The notes under the pieces: generated by a model
Seen by the model: only the letters and a program-made list of their open reading frames with translations
Databases searched by the model: none
Told to the model about the DNA's origin: nothing
Source: JAAXHH01 sp965248395
Lineage (GTDB): Bacteria > JAAXHH01
Assembly: GCA_965248395.1 (NCBI GenBank)
Contig: OZ252103.1
Span: 3,286,001 to 3,350,000 of the forward strand
Reading direction: 5' to 3'
DNA: 64,000 bases
Part shown: piece after piece, positions 27,669-36,285 of the stretch
How the letters are laid out: every line of letters begins with the position of its first letter
Position numbering within the stretch: the stretch's first letter is position 1
Translations under genes and position numbers: made by a program

Positions 27669-29777
27669 TCATGGATCAAGTTCTCCGTCACCCATTTGCT
27701 TTTCAATGGACTGACGCACAAGACTCATTACGTAAGGGATCTGATCTAAATCGTCAAAGTCGACTTCCACATCGCCATTCCCCCATCGACCGATGTTAGT
27801 TATATCTTTACCAATCTGCTTGGGGTCGTTTAGCTCATGGAATCGCATGTTGAGCACTAATCTCAAGCGGGTTTTTTGAGGAATTACGTCAACGAAATTG
27901 GTCTCAGCTTTGTATGCCACATATAGCTTTCGGACTTCTTCGGTAACGCATTGGTCAAGAGCCAGTACTTCTTTGCGGAATGCATCGAACAATGGGCGAA
28001 CGGGACTATTGGTATGGAGAGGTACGTGATCCTCTAAGGTATAATGCGATTTAAGGTCACCCTTCTGACGTGTCGCATCTAGAATGTCACTATCGACTTC
28101 GGGCACCGCCCATACCCCAACAGCCTCGTCCGCTAGTTTCATTGCACGTTTCCTAATCGTGCCTTCGTTCCACTCGTCCAGTTCGCCAAGACCAGCGTTC
28201 AGTCTCAATGGGCTTTCTTTGAACCCACCGTCGGTGTCTCGTTTGTAGGCGAAAGACCGGTCGCCATATTCAGGATTGTATCCAGTAAGAGTTAAATTAC
28301 CTAGAGAGTGCACCGACGTTTCCTGAATTCCCTGCCAGTCTGGCCCGAGTGCTTCTTTCCATTCGTCGGACAAGTTTTCATTCTGGGGCATTATGTGTTC
28401 AATCGTGTATTCATCAAGATAGACTCGTTCCTTTCGGCCATGGTTTTCTAATCGGCGTAACCAGTAGCTACGCCGCTGAAAGTTGTAAAGGTCACGATTG
28501 GAAAGCTCATGCTTAAATTCTCCGTCGCGCGGAAATCGTCTGTATGAACGTAGATTCAGAAAATGTACTGAAGCAGTTTCGACGTACCGGTTCTTATCGA
28601 TCGCCTGTCCGAAAGTTGCGAACGTTCTGTTAAGTGAGTTGGTGGGGATAGCGCAAACCACCCGTCGAAACACGTATGCTTCGACCAGCCTCAGTACTTC
28701 AACGAACTCATCCTTAGAGAGTATTTCACAGTCATAATCATGGTAAAGTTCAAGAAGAAGTGGAAAGGCGACTTCTACCTTTAGTTCTCGTAGGTCTGCA
28801 AATGACTGTGCCAGGTCCTTGTTCTCTTCTTTCCCAAAGGCCATCGCGCAGTAATAGTTAGCAAAGGTGTGAATATCAGCTACGAGGTCATCAATACTGG
28901 CTGCAAAGATTTCCGGTTTGTTTGCGTGTGTTTTAAAGGCCTCATAAACCGCCCGGATTTTTGGAATTTCGCCGTTTGATTTATAGGTAAGGTAATGACG
29001 CATAAAGTCGTCAAAGTAAACACCATAGGCTTCTTGCCCGAAGGCGATCTCGATCGGCCGCCAGTGCTCCTCGTAAAGTTCGGTCTGGTGTGAAGGTTCC
29101 AAACCCATAAGCACGTAGTTTCGAATCAGATCGGCCTGGCTCAGTTCACGACCAGTTGAATTCATACTTTCAAAGATCAACTGAGGATTGTCTTGGCTTC
29201 GATTAAGGGAAATGTCAACGACTATGAGCTTCGCTAATCCCTTACACAGAGGCTCCAGATCGTTTCCAAGATTTTGGATCTGCTTTTCAAAAAACGCAAA
29301 GTTTTGCTCAATTCTAATCGATGGTTCATCTGGTAGTGGTTTCTGTTGCACCAGTGCCAATAAGCTGGTTTTGTCGGTCCGAGTAAGTAGTAGCTTGAAT
29401 CTGCTTTCACCTTTCTCAAGAGTGTTTAGTAAATAGTAGCTTCGCAACTTCTCTGCGGAAAACCCATCAATGGGTTCGTCATTACCCAAACGCCGAGCAA
29501 GTGCCTCAAGGATAATCATAGCAGTAGTCAGTCGCTGTTGCCCATCTATGACTAGAAGCGAAGACTGCTTGGCTACTTGGAATTCCCCTTTTTCAATGTA
29601 GACGATTGATCCGATGAAATGAGCAGGAATGTCAACGTCTTCACCAGCCCGAAGAATGTCGTCCCAAAGCTGGCGACATTCCCGTTCTGACCAGCTGTAG
29701 GTCCTCTGGTAGATGGGAATGGCAAACTGTGGCGACCGATAAAGAAACTCAAGTAGACTAGCCTGTGTTGCCTTCAT
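27669..29777 (-). CDS. DUF262/DUF1524 (GmrSD-like) nuclease within the R-M operon
   Basis: This 702-residue protein has an N-terminal DUF262 ParB-like domain: IPIYQRTYSWSERE, FIGSIVY and the nucleotide-associated LVIDGQQRLTTAM. Mid-protein is a DUF1524 HNH-like nuclease segment (YTIEHIMPQNE, then HSLGNLTLTGYN). The C-terminal 110 residues resemble DUF5655. DUF262-DUF1524 proteins include the type IV enzyme GmrSD, which cuts modified phage DNA. ATGA overlaps with hsdM upstream and hsdS downstream tie its expression to the R-M genes. Whether it acts alone on modified DNA is inference. Confidence 0.88.
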   Translation of the reverse strand: MKATQASLLEFLYRSPQFAIPIYQRTYSWSERECRQLWDDILRAGEDVDIPAHFIGSIVYIEKGEFQVAKQSSLLVIDGQQRLTTAMIILEALARRLGNDEPIDGFSAEKLRSYYLLNTLEKGESRFKLLLTRTDKTSLLALVQQKPLPDEPSIRIEQNFAFFEKQIQNLGNDLEPLCKGLAKLIVVDISLNRSQDNPQLIFESMNSTGRELSQADLIRNYVLMGLEPSHQTELYEEHWRPIEIAFGQEAYGVYFDDFMRHYLTYKSNGEIPKIRAVYEAFKTHANKPEIFAASIDDLVADIHTFANYYCAMAFGKEENKDLAQSFADLRELKVEVAFPLLLELYHDYDCEILSKDEFVEVLRLVEAYVFRRVVCAIPTNSLNRTFATFGQAIDKNRYVETASVHFLNLRSYRRFPRDGEFKHELSNRDLYNFQRRSYWLRRLENHGRKERVYLDEYTIEHIMPQNENLSDEWKEALGPDWQGIQETSVHSLGNLTLTGYNPEYGDRSFAYKRDTDGGFKESPLRLNAGLGELDEWNEGTIRKRAMKLADEAVGVWAVPEVDSDILDATRQKGDLKSHYTLEDHVPLHTNSPVRPLFDAFRKEVLALDQCVTEEVRKLYVAYKAETNFVDVIPQKTRLRLVLNMRFHELNDPKQIGKDITNIGRWGNGDVEVDFDDLDQIPYVMSLVRQSIEKQMGDGELDP

Positions 29778-31769
29778 ATCGATCTACCTCCAATAATCTC
29801 ATCCAACAACCCCTCCGTCTCCTTCTCCAAAGCCACAATATCCGCCCTGATTTCCTCCAGTGTTCGCATGGGCTTCGGCTTGTAGAAGTACCGTGTAAAG
29901 CTGATCTCGTATCCGATCCGCAAACTGTCAGGCTGGTACCAAGCATCGGCTGCATACGGAAGAACCTCTCGCCGGAGGAACGCTTCGATACCTCCTTCTT
30001 CCTGCAACGGGATCTGTTCGGTGTCGCGAAGATCGGAATCAGGTTCGTATACCACCACGGCCGGTTTGCCATCTATCTCAATTTCAAACAGACCTCGCAA
30101 GAGATCGGGTTCGGTTCCTTTCTTGTGGATCTTGCGAATGATCGACGTTCCGTCTTCGCTTCGGTTCCCACTCTCTTTGAGTTCTTTGATTTCGGCATCT
30201 TTGTACGCCCGGTTTGGATCGGCACCGTCGATACGGAGGGGTTGGTCCACGGTCACCTTCCAATACCCGAAGGCGGCATTGTCGAAGATCTTGCTTTCCT
30301 CAGCTTCTTCGAATGCCAGGAATGTATCGCAGATACGGGCAATTTCCTCTTCACCGAGTTCACAGTTTTTATTGCCAAGTTTTTTTCGCAGTGGCCGGAA
30401 CCACTTCGTCGCGTCGATCAACTGAATCTTGCCCCGGCGGTGCTTGGGTTTGCGGTTGGTGAGGACCCAGACGTAGGTCGCGATGCCGGTGTTGTAGAAC
30501 ATGTTGAACGGCAGGGCGACGATAGCCTCGAGCCAGTCGTTTTCGATGATCCACCGTCGGATGTTGCTCTCGCCCTGTCCCGCGTCGCCGGTGAAAAGGG
30601 AACTGCCGTTGTGCACCTCGGCGACGCGGCTGCCAAGCGGCGTGTTTTTCTTCATCTTGGACAGCTTGTTGGCGAGGAAGAGGCATCTGGCCGTCGCTGG
30701 ACCGCGTGACCAGCGAGTACTCTGGATCGCCGCCGTGTTCGATCACGAAACGCGGGTCGTGCATGTCCTTCTTGCCGCCCATGCGTTCCAGATCGGTCTT
30801 CCAGCTTTTTCCGTAGGGAGGATTGGAGAGCATGAAGTCGAATTCCTGGGACGGGAAGGCATCATTGGAGGGGGTGGAGTGCTCAGGCCCGCCCACGATG
30901 TTGTCGGCGGCGTCACCCCCGCCCTTCAGCAGTAGGTCCGCTTTGCAGATGGCGTAGGTCTCTGCGTTGATCTCCTGGCCGTACAAGTGGGTGGATGCTT
31001 GCTTGCCGCGTTCTTTGGCCAGTTCCCCAAGGGTGTCCTCAGCCACGGTCAGCATGCCGCCGGTCCCGCAGGCGCCCTCGTAAAGCAGATAGGTGGATGA
31101 CTGGATCTGGTCTGCAATGGGCAGGAAGACCAGCCTAGCCATTAGCTTTACAGCGTCCCTTGGCGTCCAGTGTTCGCCGGCCTCCTCGTTGTTTTCTTCG
31201 TTGAAGCGCCGGATCAGTTCCTCGAAGATCGTCCCCATACCGTGATTGTCCAGACCGGGACGCCGGACCGTGTCATCGGTGTTCATCACGGGATCGGGGC
31301 TCAGGTTAATCTCGGTCGAGGTGAGTTTCTCGATCAATGTGCCGAGGGCGTCGGCGCGGGAAAGGCGGGATATCTGGTTGCGGAACTCGAAGTTCTCCAG
31401 GATTTCCTGTACGTTGGGCGAGAAACCGTCCAGATAGGCTGTGAAGTCGGCCGTCAGTTGCTGACGATTGGCACGTGCCCTCAGGTCATGAAGGGTAAAC
31501 TTCGAGGTGTTGTAGAAGGCTTGACCTGCAGCCTGGCGTAAGGCGAATTCCTGATCGATGATGCCCTGGTTGTCGAGCAATCGCCTGGTTTCCAGCACTT
31601 CCCTTTTGGTGCCTTCCAGCACCGCGTCCAGCCGGCGGAGGACGGTCATGGGCAGAATGACGTCGCGGTACTTTCCGCGGACATAGAGGTCCCGCAGCAC
31701 ATCGTCGGCGATACCCCAGATATAGTTTGTAATCCAGCTGAGGTCGGGGTTAGTAGTCTTTTTATTCAT
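29774..31769 (-). pseudogene. hsdM: Type I restriction-modification methyltransferase subunit, frameshifted
   Basis: HsdM methylates adenine at the HsdS-defined target. The first frame, from ATG 31769, covers the N-terminal helical domain, the SAM-binding motif GACGTGGML and the catalytic SNPPYGKSW. At the segment SSDGQM, one extra base in plus-strand aagaggcat (about 30682) shifts the frame. Reading resumes as LFLANKLSKMKKN and continues to 29774 with RWIIENDWLEAIVALP. Without that base, 664 residues would be encoded. The lesion lies after the catalytic motif but removes about 300 residues, so methylation is probably lost. It could also be an assembly error. Confidence 0.88.
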
Positions 31770-32027
31770 TCATTAAAGAACCTGCGGTGTTACTCGATAA
31801 CATACCATGCCCGCTAACCACGGTTCCGAAAACGCACATACATGCATGTAAGCAATCGGTACTAAAGAACAGACTCTTCAGCACTCCTATTTGAATTAAC
31901 CCGTTGGAGTGTTTACTAGCCGGGTAGTGTTCTCCAGATAGCATCGATTTGAACACGTTCGTAAAGGGAATATGGTCCTCCACAGGATTCAACGATATTG
32001 GTGACCGCTACCGGCACGTCAGACCGA
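31770..32027. promoter_or_regulatory. Leader region of the hsdM operon
   Basis: These 258 bp lie upstream of hsdM and downstream of the cyclotransferase-like gene. No convincing ORF is seen. It must hold the promoter of the R-M operon if the locus is transcribed as a unit; no -35/-10 pair can be assigned with confidence. Confidence 0.3.
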
Positions 32028-32591
32028 TCACGTAGCTGGCTCGCATAAGTCCGGATTCAGGAGACACCTATATTCATGATAGCCAGCCTTGGCCAGAACC
32101 TTTATCGCTCGGCGCCGTTCCTGGCGGTCACAACAGGGGTCGGGCTTGTAAGCCACATGACGCAACATCGCATGATGGTCTTCGTCCAGTATGTGCTCGC
32201 GTGCGCCAGCGATCACGAGAGCGAGATACCAGTCGTAGGGCTTGCGATCGGGTTTGGTACGCGTGGCAAGGTAGGTTGCCACCTTGACGATTTTGTCGCC
32301 TTCGGCCAGGCGGACGGAGAACGTGTCGCAACGTTCGTAGCCTTTCCCAACCCTTTCGTAGTCGTCAAGGCAGCAAACCTCCGCTTTCGGAATCTCGAAC
32401 AGCACGCCGGGAGTTCGGCTACCAGTCTTCCGAAGAAGCGTCGCTTTCCCGGAACAGTCTTTGCTGGGCTTGCTGAATTCGACGGTCCAGTCGTCGGCGT
32501 ACGCGCGCTCAGTCGGAACGGCCCCCTGACAGCGTTGTTTCAGGCGCTTGGTCAGCATGTTCGAGCCGTAGGCGAAGTAACATAACGTCAT
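32028..32591 (-). CDS. Gamma-glutamylcyclotransferase-like (AIG2/GGCT fold) protein
   Basis: This 187-residue protein opens with the nucleotide-loop-like YFAYGSNML signature of the gamma-glutamylcyclotransferase fold, followed by GVLFEIPKAEVCCLDDYERV with the candidate catalytic Glu, and a basic C-terminus. Proteins of this fold release 5-oxoproline from gamma-glutamyl amines or peptides; the substrate here is unknown. The start is ATG 32591 because the conserved domain begins three residues later and GGAG lies upstream. Earlier in-frame codons are not supported. It stands alone on the minus strand. Confidence 0.82.
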   Translation of the reverse strand: MTLCYFAYGSNMLTKRLKQRCQGAVPTERAYADDWTVEFSKPSKDCSGKATLLRKTGSRTPGVLFEIPKAEVCCLDDYERVGKGYERCDTFSVRLAEGDKIVKVATYLATRTKPDRKPYDWYLALVIAGAREHILDEDHHAMLRHVAYKPDPCCDRQERRRAIKVLAKAGYHEYRCLLNPDLCEPAT

Positions 32592-32851
32592 GGTTGGGCT
32601 CCGTTGCTTCCCATGCGGTGTTTCACGAAGAAACTGAATCCAGGCGGAGAGACGTCCATTGGATTTTCCTACAAGGCTTAAGTAGTTCAGCCAGAAGTAC
32701 CGGATTGGTTTGAAACATGGCATTCTCCAAACGCGAAGTAGATCCCTTCTGAGGAACTCGGATAATGATCGACCAGGCACCTCGGTACCCAGAATCTAGA
32801 GTTGAATCCCCTTCAAGAAAGGTTGAACAAGATATCTAAATTGAAACTATT

Positions 32852-32977
32852 ATGCAAGATCAACAAGAACCACTCCAAGGAGTGTTTGCTCTACAGAAGT
32901 TGTTCGACGAAGCACCTGAGGCGGGAATCAATCCGACCGAATTTGACATTATGAGAAAAATGTATATCTTATCATAA
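32852..32977 (+). CDS. Possible small ORF upstream of the DUF4143 ATPase
   Basis: The gap 32592-33004 has one candidate: a 41-residue ORF from ATG 32852 (MQDQQEPLQGVFALQKLF, then DEAPEAGINPTEFDIMRK). It is on the same strand as the ATPase, ending 27 bp before it. The ribosome binding site is weak and no family is recognised. Antitoxin-like or chance ORF are both possible. The rest of the gap shows nothing. Confidence 0.2.
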   Translation: MQDQQEPLQGVFALQKLFDEAPEAGINPTEFDIMRKMYILS

Positions 32978-33004
32978 AATTACCATGAATATTTACGACG
33001 AGAT

Positions 33005-34162
33005 ATGCAAATGACTATCCCCAGGTTGTTTCAAGCACCCAATCGAAGTTTCTTTCTGCTGGGTCCGCGCGGCGTGGGTAAGAGCACGTATCTGCGGAAC
33101 GCGTTTCCTGACGCCCATGTTATCGAACTGCTCTCGGAGACTACCTATCACCGCCTGCTTGCGAATCCGGGTCTGGTGGCCGCTGAACTGCGCGCCGTAC
33201 CGGTGGAACGCTGGGTAGTGCTTGACGGAATACAACGGCTACCCTCTCTGCTCAATGAAGTACATCGCTTCATGGAAGAGCGGAAACTGCGCTTCGTCCT
33301 GTGTGGGTCCAGCGCGAGGAAACTCAAGAGGGCGGGGGTCAACATGCTTGCGGGACGGGCACTGAAGCGCGTAATGCATCCCTTCGTTTCCGAGGAGCTG
33401 GGAGACCGGTTCGAACTCGACGACGCCCTGCAACACGGCTTGCTGCCCGTGGTGTGGGATTCGGAAGACAGGTCTGATACGCTCGTCGCATATACGCAGA
33501 TGTATCTCAGGGAGGAGATCCAGTCCGAGGCCCTGGTGCGCAATCTTGCTGGCTTTGCACGGTTCCTTCCCGTTGCGGCGCTCTTCCACGGTCAGACGCT
33601 GAACGCTAACAACATCGCCCGGGAAGCCCAGGTGTCACGACCGACAGTGACCAGTTATCTGGAAATCCTGGAGGAGACGCTGTTGTGCTTCAGGTTACCG
33701 GCGTTCGAGGCAAAACTGCGTGTGCGGGAAAGGAAGCTGCCTAAATGGTACTGGTGCGATCCGGGTATCGTCCGTGCGATGAAACGGCAAAAGGGAACGC
33801 CCGCGCCGGAGGAACGGGGCGCCTTGTTCGAAGGGCTTGTCGCGCAAATGATCCGGTCCTACATGGACTATCGCGATCTATGTGACGCCTGCTACTACTG
33901 GGCGACGACCGCACAGAACCAGACCGAAGTGGATTTCCTGCTCGAACGCGGGGGAGAGTTCGTCGCGGTCGAAGTCAAATCCGGTGCTACGTTCTCGAAA
34001 ACCTGGTGCAAAGGATTGAGAGCGGTAACCGATCTTGATGGCCTGTGTCGACGCATCATCGTCTATCCTGAAGGTCCCGAACTTCGTACCGAGGACAATA
34101 TCGAGATCCTGCCGTTCCTGCACTTCTCCAACCTGCTGGCCACCGATACCCTGTGGCCGTAA
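33005..34162 (+). CDS. AAA_14/DUF4143 ATPase
   Basis: This 385-residue protein contains a P-loop (LLGPRGVGKSTYL) near residue 20. The Walker B region reads VVLDGIQRLPSLLNEVH, where family members usually have DEIQ; the catalytic Glu is Gly here. A sensor segment FVLCGSSARKLKRAG follows. The C-terminal DUF4143 half has a winged-helix part (NIAREAQVSRPTVTSYLEIL) and a nuclease-like EVDFLLERGGEFVAVEVKS motif. Such ATPases are widespread in archaea and bacteria and are of uncertain function, perhaps in DNA or toxin-antitoxin-like contexts. The start is taken at 33005, but ATG 33011 is equally possible. Confidence 0.85.
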   Translation: MQMTIPRLFQAPNRSFFLLGPRGVGKSTYLRNAFPDAHVIELLSETTYHRLLANPGLVAAELRAVPVERWVVLDGIQRLPSLLNEVHRFMEERKLRFVLCGSSARKLKRAGVNMLAGRALKRVMHPFVSEELGDRFELDDALQHGLLPVVWDSEDRSDTLVAYTQMYLREEIQSEALVRNLAGFARFLPVAALFHGQTLNANNIAREAQVSRPTVTSYLEILEETLLCFRLPAFEAKLRVRERKLPKWYWCDPGIVRAMKRQKGTPAPEERGALFEGLVAQMIRSYMDYRDLCDACYYWATTAQNQTEVDFLLERGGEFVAVEVKSGATFSKTWCKGLRAVTDLDGLCRRIIVYPEGPELRTEDNIEILPFLHFSNLLATDTLWP

Positions 34163-34454
34163 CGCGAACGGTTCCCCGTCCGGCCCCATACGTCCCGGCG
34201 CTGCGTCTCCGGTTAGTCCGCCAGTGCCTCCTGGATTTCCGGCAGTACACCTCTCGTCTGTTTCCGCCTTCTGCATTCGCTCAATATTCGACGCAATCAC
34301 GCAGGCCCGCGCATTAATCTCGTCATTTGCGCGGATTGTTTCCAAGATTCCTGCGCTTTCTCCGACTGGTGTTTTAAGGATCGGTCGCAGCCTACATCGA
34401 TTGAGTTCGCGAATGAGACAATGCTCGTAATACTTCGTCGAAGGAATAAAGAAT

Positions 34455-34691
34455 ATGGAACTCGCGCAGCTTCTCATTACCCCAGGCACGCTGCTGATGG
34501 CATTCATCTTCTTCTGGAAACAGGCAAGAACCATCAGCGACGAACTGAAGAGGGAGCTAAAGGAAGAGATCATGTCCGTTCGCAGTACGGTTTCATCCAT
34601 CCGGGAAGAAATACACGATATGAACGGACGCCTCGGCCGCGTCGAAGGTCTGCTGATGACCTTGGACGTAGAAAGACCGCGTCAGAAGTAG
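34455..34691 (+). CDS. Small membrane-anchored coiled-coil protein, paralog 1
   Basis: This 78-residue protein has three parts. The start is MELAQ, followed by one membrane span (LLITPGTLLMAFIFFWKQ). Next is a charged heptad-like helix (DELKRELKEEIMSVRSTV), and a conserved end follows (DMNGRLGRVEGLL). Positive charge after the span suggests that the helix faces the cytoplasm, which is inference. AAGGA lies about 10 bp before the ATG. No known family is recognised. The linker between DELKRE and SVR is 6 residues, and this length differs in every paralog. Confidence 0.72.
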   Translation: MELAQLLITPGTLLMAFIFFWKQARTISDELKRELKEEIMSVRSTVSSIREEIHDMNGRLGRVEGLLMTLDVERPRQK

Positions 34692-34779
34692 TCGAAAACC
34701 CCACCGGTGCAAGTGGCGGGACGAGAGCGTCTGGAACGACTGCCGGACTGCATCCCTTCTCTACGAAGGAGCAACGACG

Positions 34780-35082
34780 TTGGAACTCGCTCAGCTTCTC
34801 ATTACGCCGGGCACGCTGCTGACGGCATTCATCTTCTTCTGGAAACAGGCAAAAGCCAATGGCGACGAACTGAAGCGGGAAATTAAAGAAGACTTGAAAC
34901 AGGCAAAGGCCGGCAGGAACGAACTGAGGCAGGATTTAAAGTCAGACATTCGAGACTTAAAGGAAGAAATAACGTCCGTTCGCAAGGAGGTCTCATCCAT
35001 CCGGGTCGAAATGCACGATATCAACGGACGCCTCGGCCGCGTCGAGAGTCTGCTTATGGCCCCGGATGCAGGAGGTTCGTAA
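34780..35082 (+). CDS. Small membrane-anchored coiled-coil protein, paralog 2 (longest helix)
   Basis: This 100-residue protein starts at TTG 34780 with GAAGGAG upstream; alignment with paralog 1 (MELAQLLITPG) supports this start and no ATG fits. The layout is the same, but the segment between DELKRE and SVR is 31 residues and includes QAKAGRNELRQDLK, which looks like an internal duplication of the neighbouring helix. The C-terminus LLMAPDAGGS differs from the others. Confidence 0.7.
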   Translation: MELAQLLITPGTLLTAFIFFWKQAKANGDELKREIKEDLKQAKAGRNELRQDLKSDIRDLKEEITSVRKEVSSIRVEMHDINGRLGRVESLLMAPDAGGS

Positions 35083-35208
35083 AGAGCGAGCCGTCTCGAT
35101 GGTTCACGCCACATCAGTTGGCTGACGCATCTTCATGGCACGGTGAAAGACCCTATTTCGGACACGGCTCAAAGTCGCTCAAAGACCTCATCGAAGGGAA
35201 CAGGGAAA

Positions 35209-35433
35209 ATGGATCTCGCTCAGCTTCTCGTTACCCCGGGCACTTTACTAACGGCCTTCATCTTCTTCTGGAAACAGTCGAAAGCCATCAGCGACGAACT
35301 GAAGCGGGAAATCGCGTCCGTGCGCGACGAGGTTTCCGCCGTCCGGGTAGAAATGCACGACATAAACGGACGGCTTGGCCGCGTCGAAGGCCTGCTGATG
35401 ACCTTGGACGTAGAAAGACCGCGCCAGGCGTAG
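35209..35433 (+). CDS. Small membrane-anchored coiled-coil protein, paralog 3 (shortest helix)
   Basis: This 74-residue protein starts at ATG 35209 after GAAGGGAACAGGG. An earlier in-frame start would add 22 residues that none of the paralogs has. The membrane span is LLVTPGTLLTAFIFFWKQ. Only two residues separate DELKRE from SVR. The C-terminus LMTLDVERPRQA matches paralog 1, showing their closer kinship. Confidence 0.7.
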   Translation: MDLAQLLVTPGTLLTAFIFFWKQSKAISDELKREIASVRDEVSAVRVEMHDINGRLGRVEGLLMTLDVERPRQA

Positions 35434-35550
35434 CGTGAATCCACACCCGGTGCAAGTGCAGGATTCCGTAGACAGAAAACTACGTTGAGCCTCAATGCGA
35501 AACAGCGTATTATGAGGATGCTCGTAATACCTTACCTGGGAGCAATGACT

Positions 35551-35793
35551 TTGGAAATCGCGCAGCTTCTCATTACGCCAGGCATTCTGCTGACGGCCTT
35601 CATCTTTTTCTGGAAACAGGCCAGAACCGGCAGGGACGAACTGAAGCGGGAATTAAAGTCAGACATAAGGGACTTAAAGGAAGAGATAATGTCCGTTCGT
35701 AGGGAAGTTACCTCCATCCGGGTAGAAATGCACGACATGAACGGACGCCTCGGCCGTGTCGAGGGTTTGCTCAAGGCAACCAATGCCGGTTGA
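35551..35793 (+). CDS. Small membrane-anchored coiled-coil protein, paralog 4
   Basis: This protein is about 80 residues. The Shine-Dalgarno GGGAG at 35538 is only 2 bp before ATG 35545 but 8 bp before TTG 35551. The TTG aligns with the MELAQ start of paralogs 1 and 2, so TTG is preferred. The segment between DELKRE and SVR is 13 residues (LKSDIRDLKEEIM). The C-terminus is LLKATNAG. Confidence 0.7.
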   Translation: MEIAQLLITPGILLTAFIFFWKQARTGRDELKRELKSDIRDLKEEIMSVRREVTSIRVEMHDMNGRLGRVEGLLKATNAG

Positions 35794-35862
35794 TTCCAGC
35801 GACTCGCAATCAGTGTATTGCAATCAGCTTGCTCGTAATACCTCGCCGAAGGAGCAATGACT

Positions 35863-36117
35863 ATGGAACTCGCGCAACTTCTCATTACGCCAGGCACGCT
35901 GCTGATGGCATTCATCTTCTTCTGGAAACAGGCCAAAGCCGGCAGGGACGAACTGAAACGGGAACTAAGGTCAGATATGCAAGAACTGAAGGAAGAGTTA
36001 AAGGAAGAAATAACGTCCGTTCGTAAGGAAGTTTCATCCATCCGGGTAGAAATGCACGATATGAACGGACGCCTCGGTCGTGTTGAGGGATTGCTGAAGG
36101 CGACAAATGCCGATTGA
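35863..36117 (+). CDS. Small membrane-anchored coiled-coil protein, paralog 5
   Basis: This 84-residue protein starts at ATG 35863, 8 bp after AAGGAG; the ATG at 35857 is too close to that site. The span is LLITPGTLLMAFIFFWKQ. The segment between DELKRE and SVR is 17 residues (LRSDMQELKEELKEEIT). The end LLKATNAD is almost that of paralog 4. A 168-bp gene-free stretch follows, to the convergent gene at 36286. Confidence 0.72.
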   Translation: MELAQLLITPGTLLMAFIFFWKQAKAGRDELKRELRSDMQELKEELKEEITSVRKEVSSIRVEMHDMNGRLGRVEGLLKATNAD

Positions 36118-36285
36118 TTCCAGCGACTCGCAATCTATGCGCGGTTCCGCCGGTTATCCTTAATACCTCTTCATCAGTTGTGCAGTCCCGGGAATCTCCT
36201 CGACCCTTCGCCAGCTTCCTCCGCAATAACTCGTTGTGATGTTTGCGGAAATCCAGGAAACACTAAGTAGCTATTCGACAAAATC

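Larger units (their letters stand above)
25009..27672 (-). pseudogene. hsdS: Type I restriction-modification specificity subunit, split by IS5-family element
   Basis: HsdS directs the M and R subunits to a bipartite DNA target. The 5' part (27672 to 26770) has target-recognition domain 1 (VEWLGEIPKHW) and a helical spacer (NQKLLQLLEEQKQAIIHQ, then AITGKIDVRTG), and it begins domain 2. The 3' part (25533 to 25009) completes domain 2 (GDVLFAGSGETIDEIG) and spacer 2 (LTEYRTRLISDVVTGKLDV). Excising the IS and one AGAA gives an in-frame 475-residue protein with the junction KAVDYTSIHFGDVLF. Its ATG overlaps the preceding DUF262 gene stop by 4 bp. Confidence 0.92.
34422..36145 (+). repeat. Array of five tandem paralogous small genes with shared leaders
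   Basis: Five related genes start at 34455, 34780, 35209, 35551 and 35863. The 12-mer TGCTCGTAATAC occurs 20-21 bp before genes 1, 4 and 5 (34422, 35519, 35830). Genes 1 and 3 share their last codons (LMTLDVERPRQ) and part of their downstream DNA. Genes 4 and 5 share LLKATNA and a downstream gattccagcgactcgcaatc. The array therefore grew by more than one duplication step. Confidence 0.85.

Noticed and set aside
31762..31992. 76-aa frame upstream of hsdM
   Set aside because: It has no ribosome binding site, overlaps the hsdM start and shows no family features.
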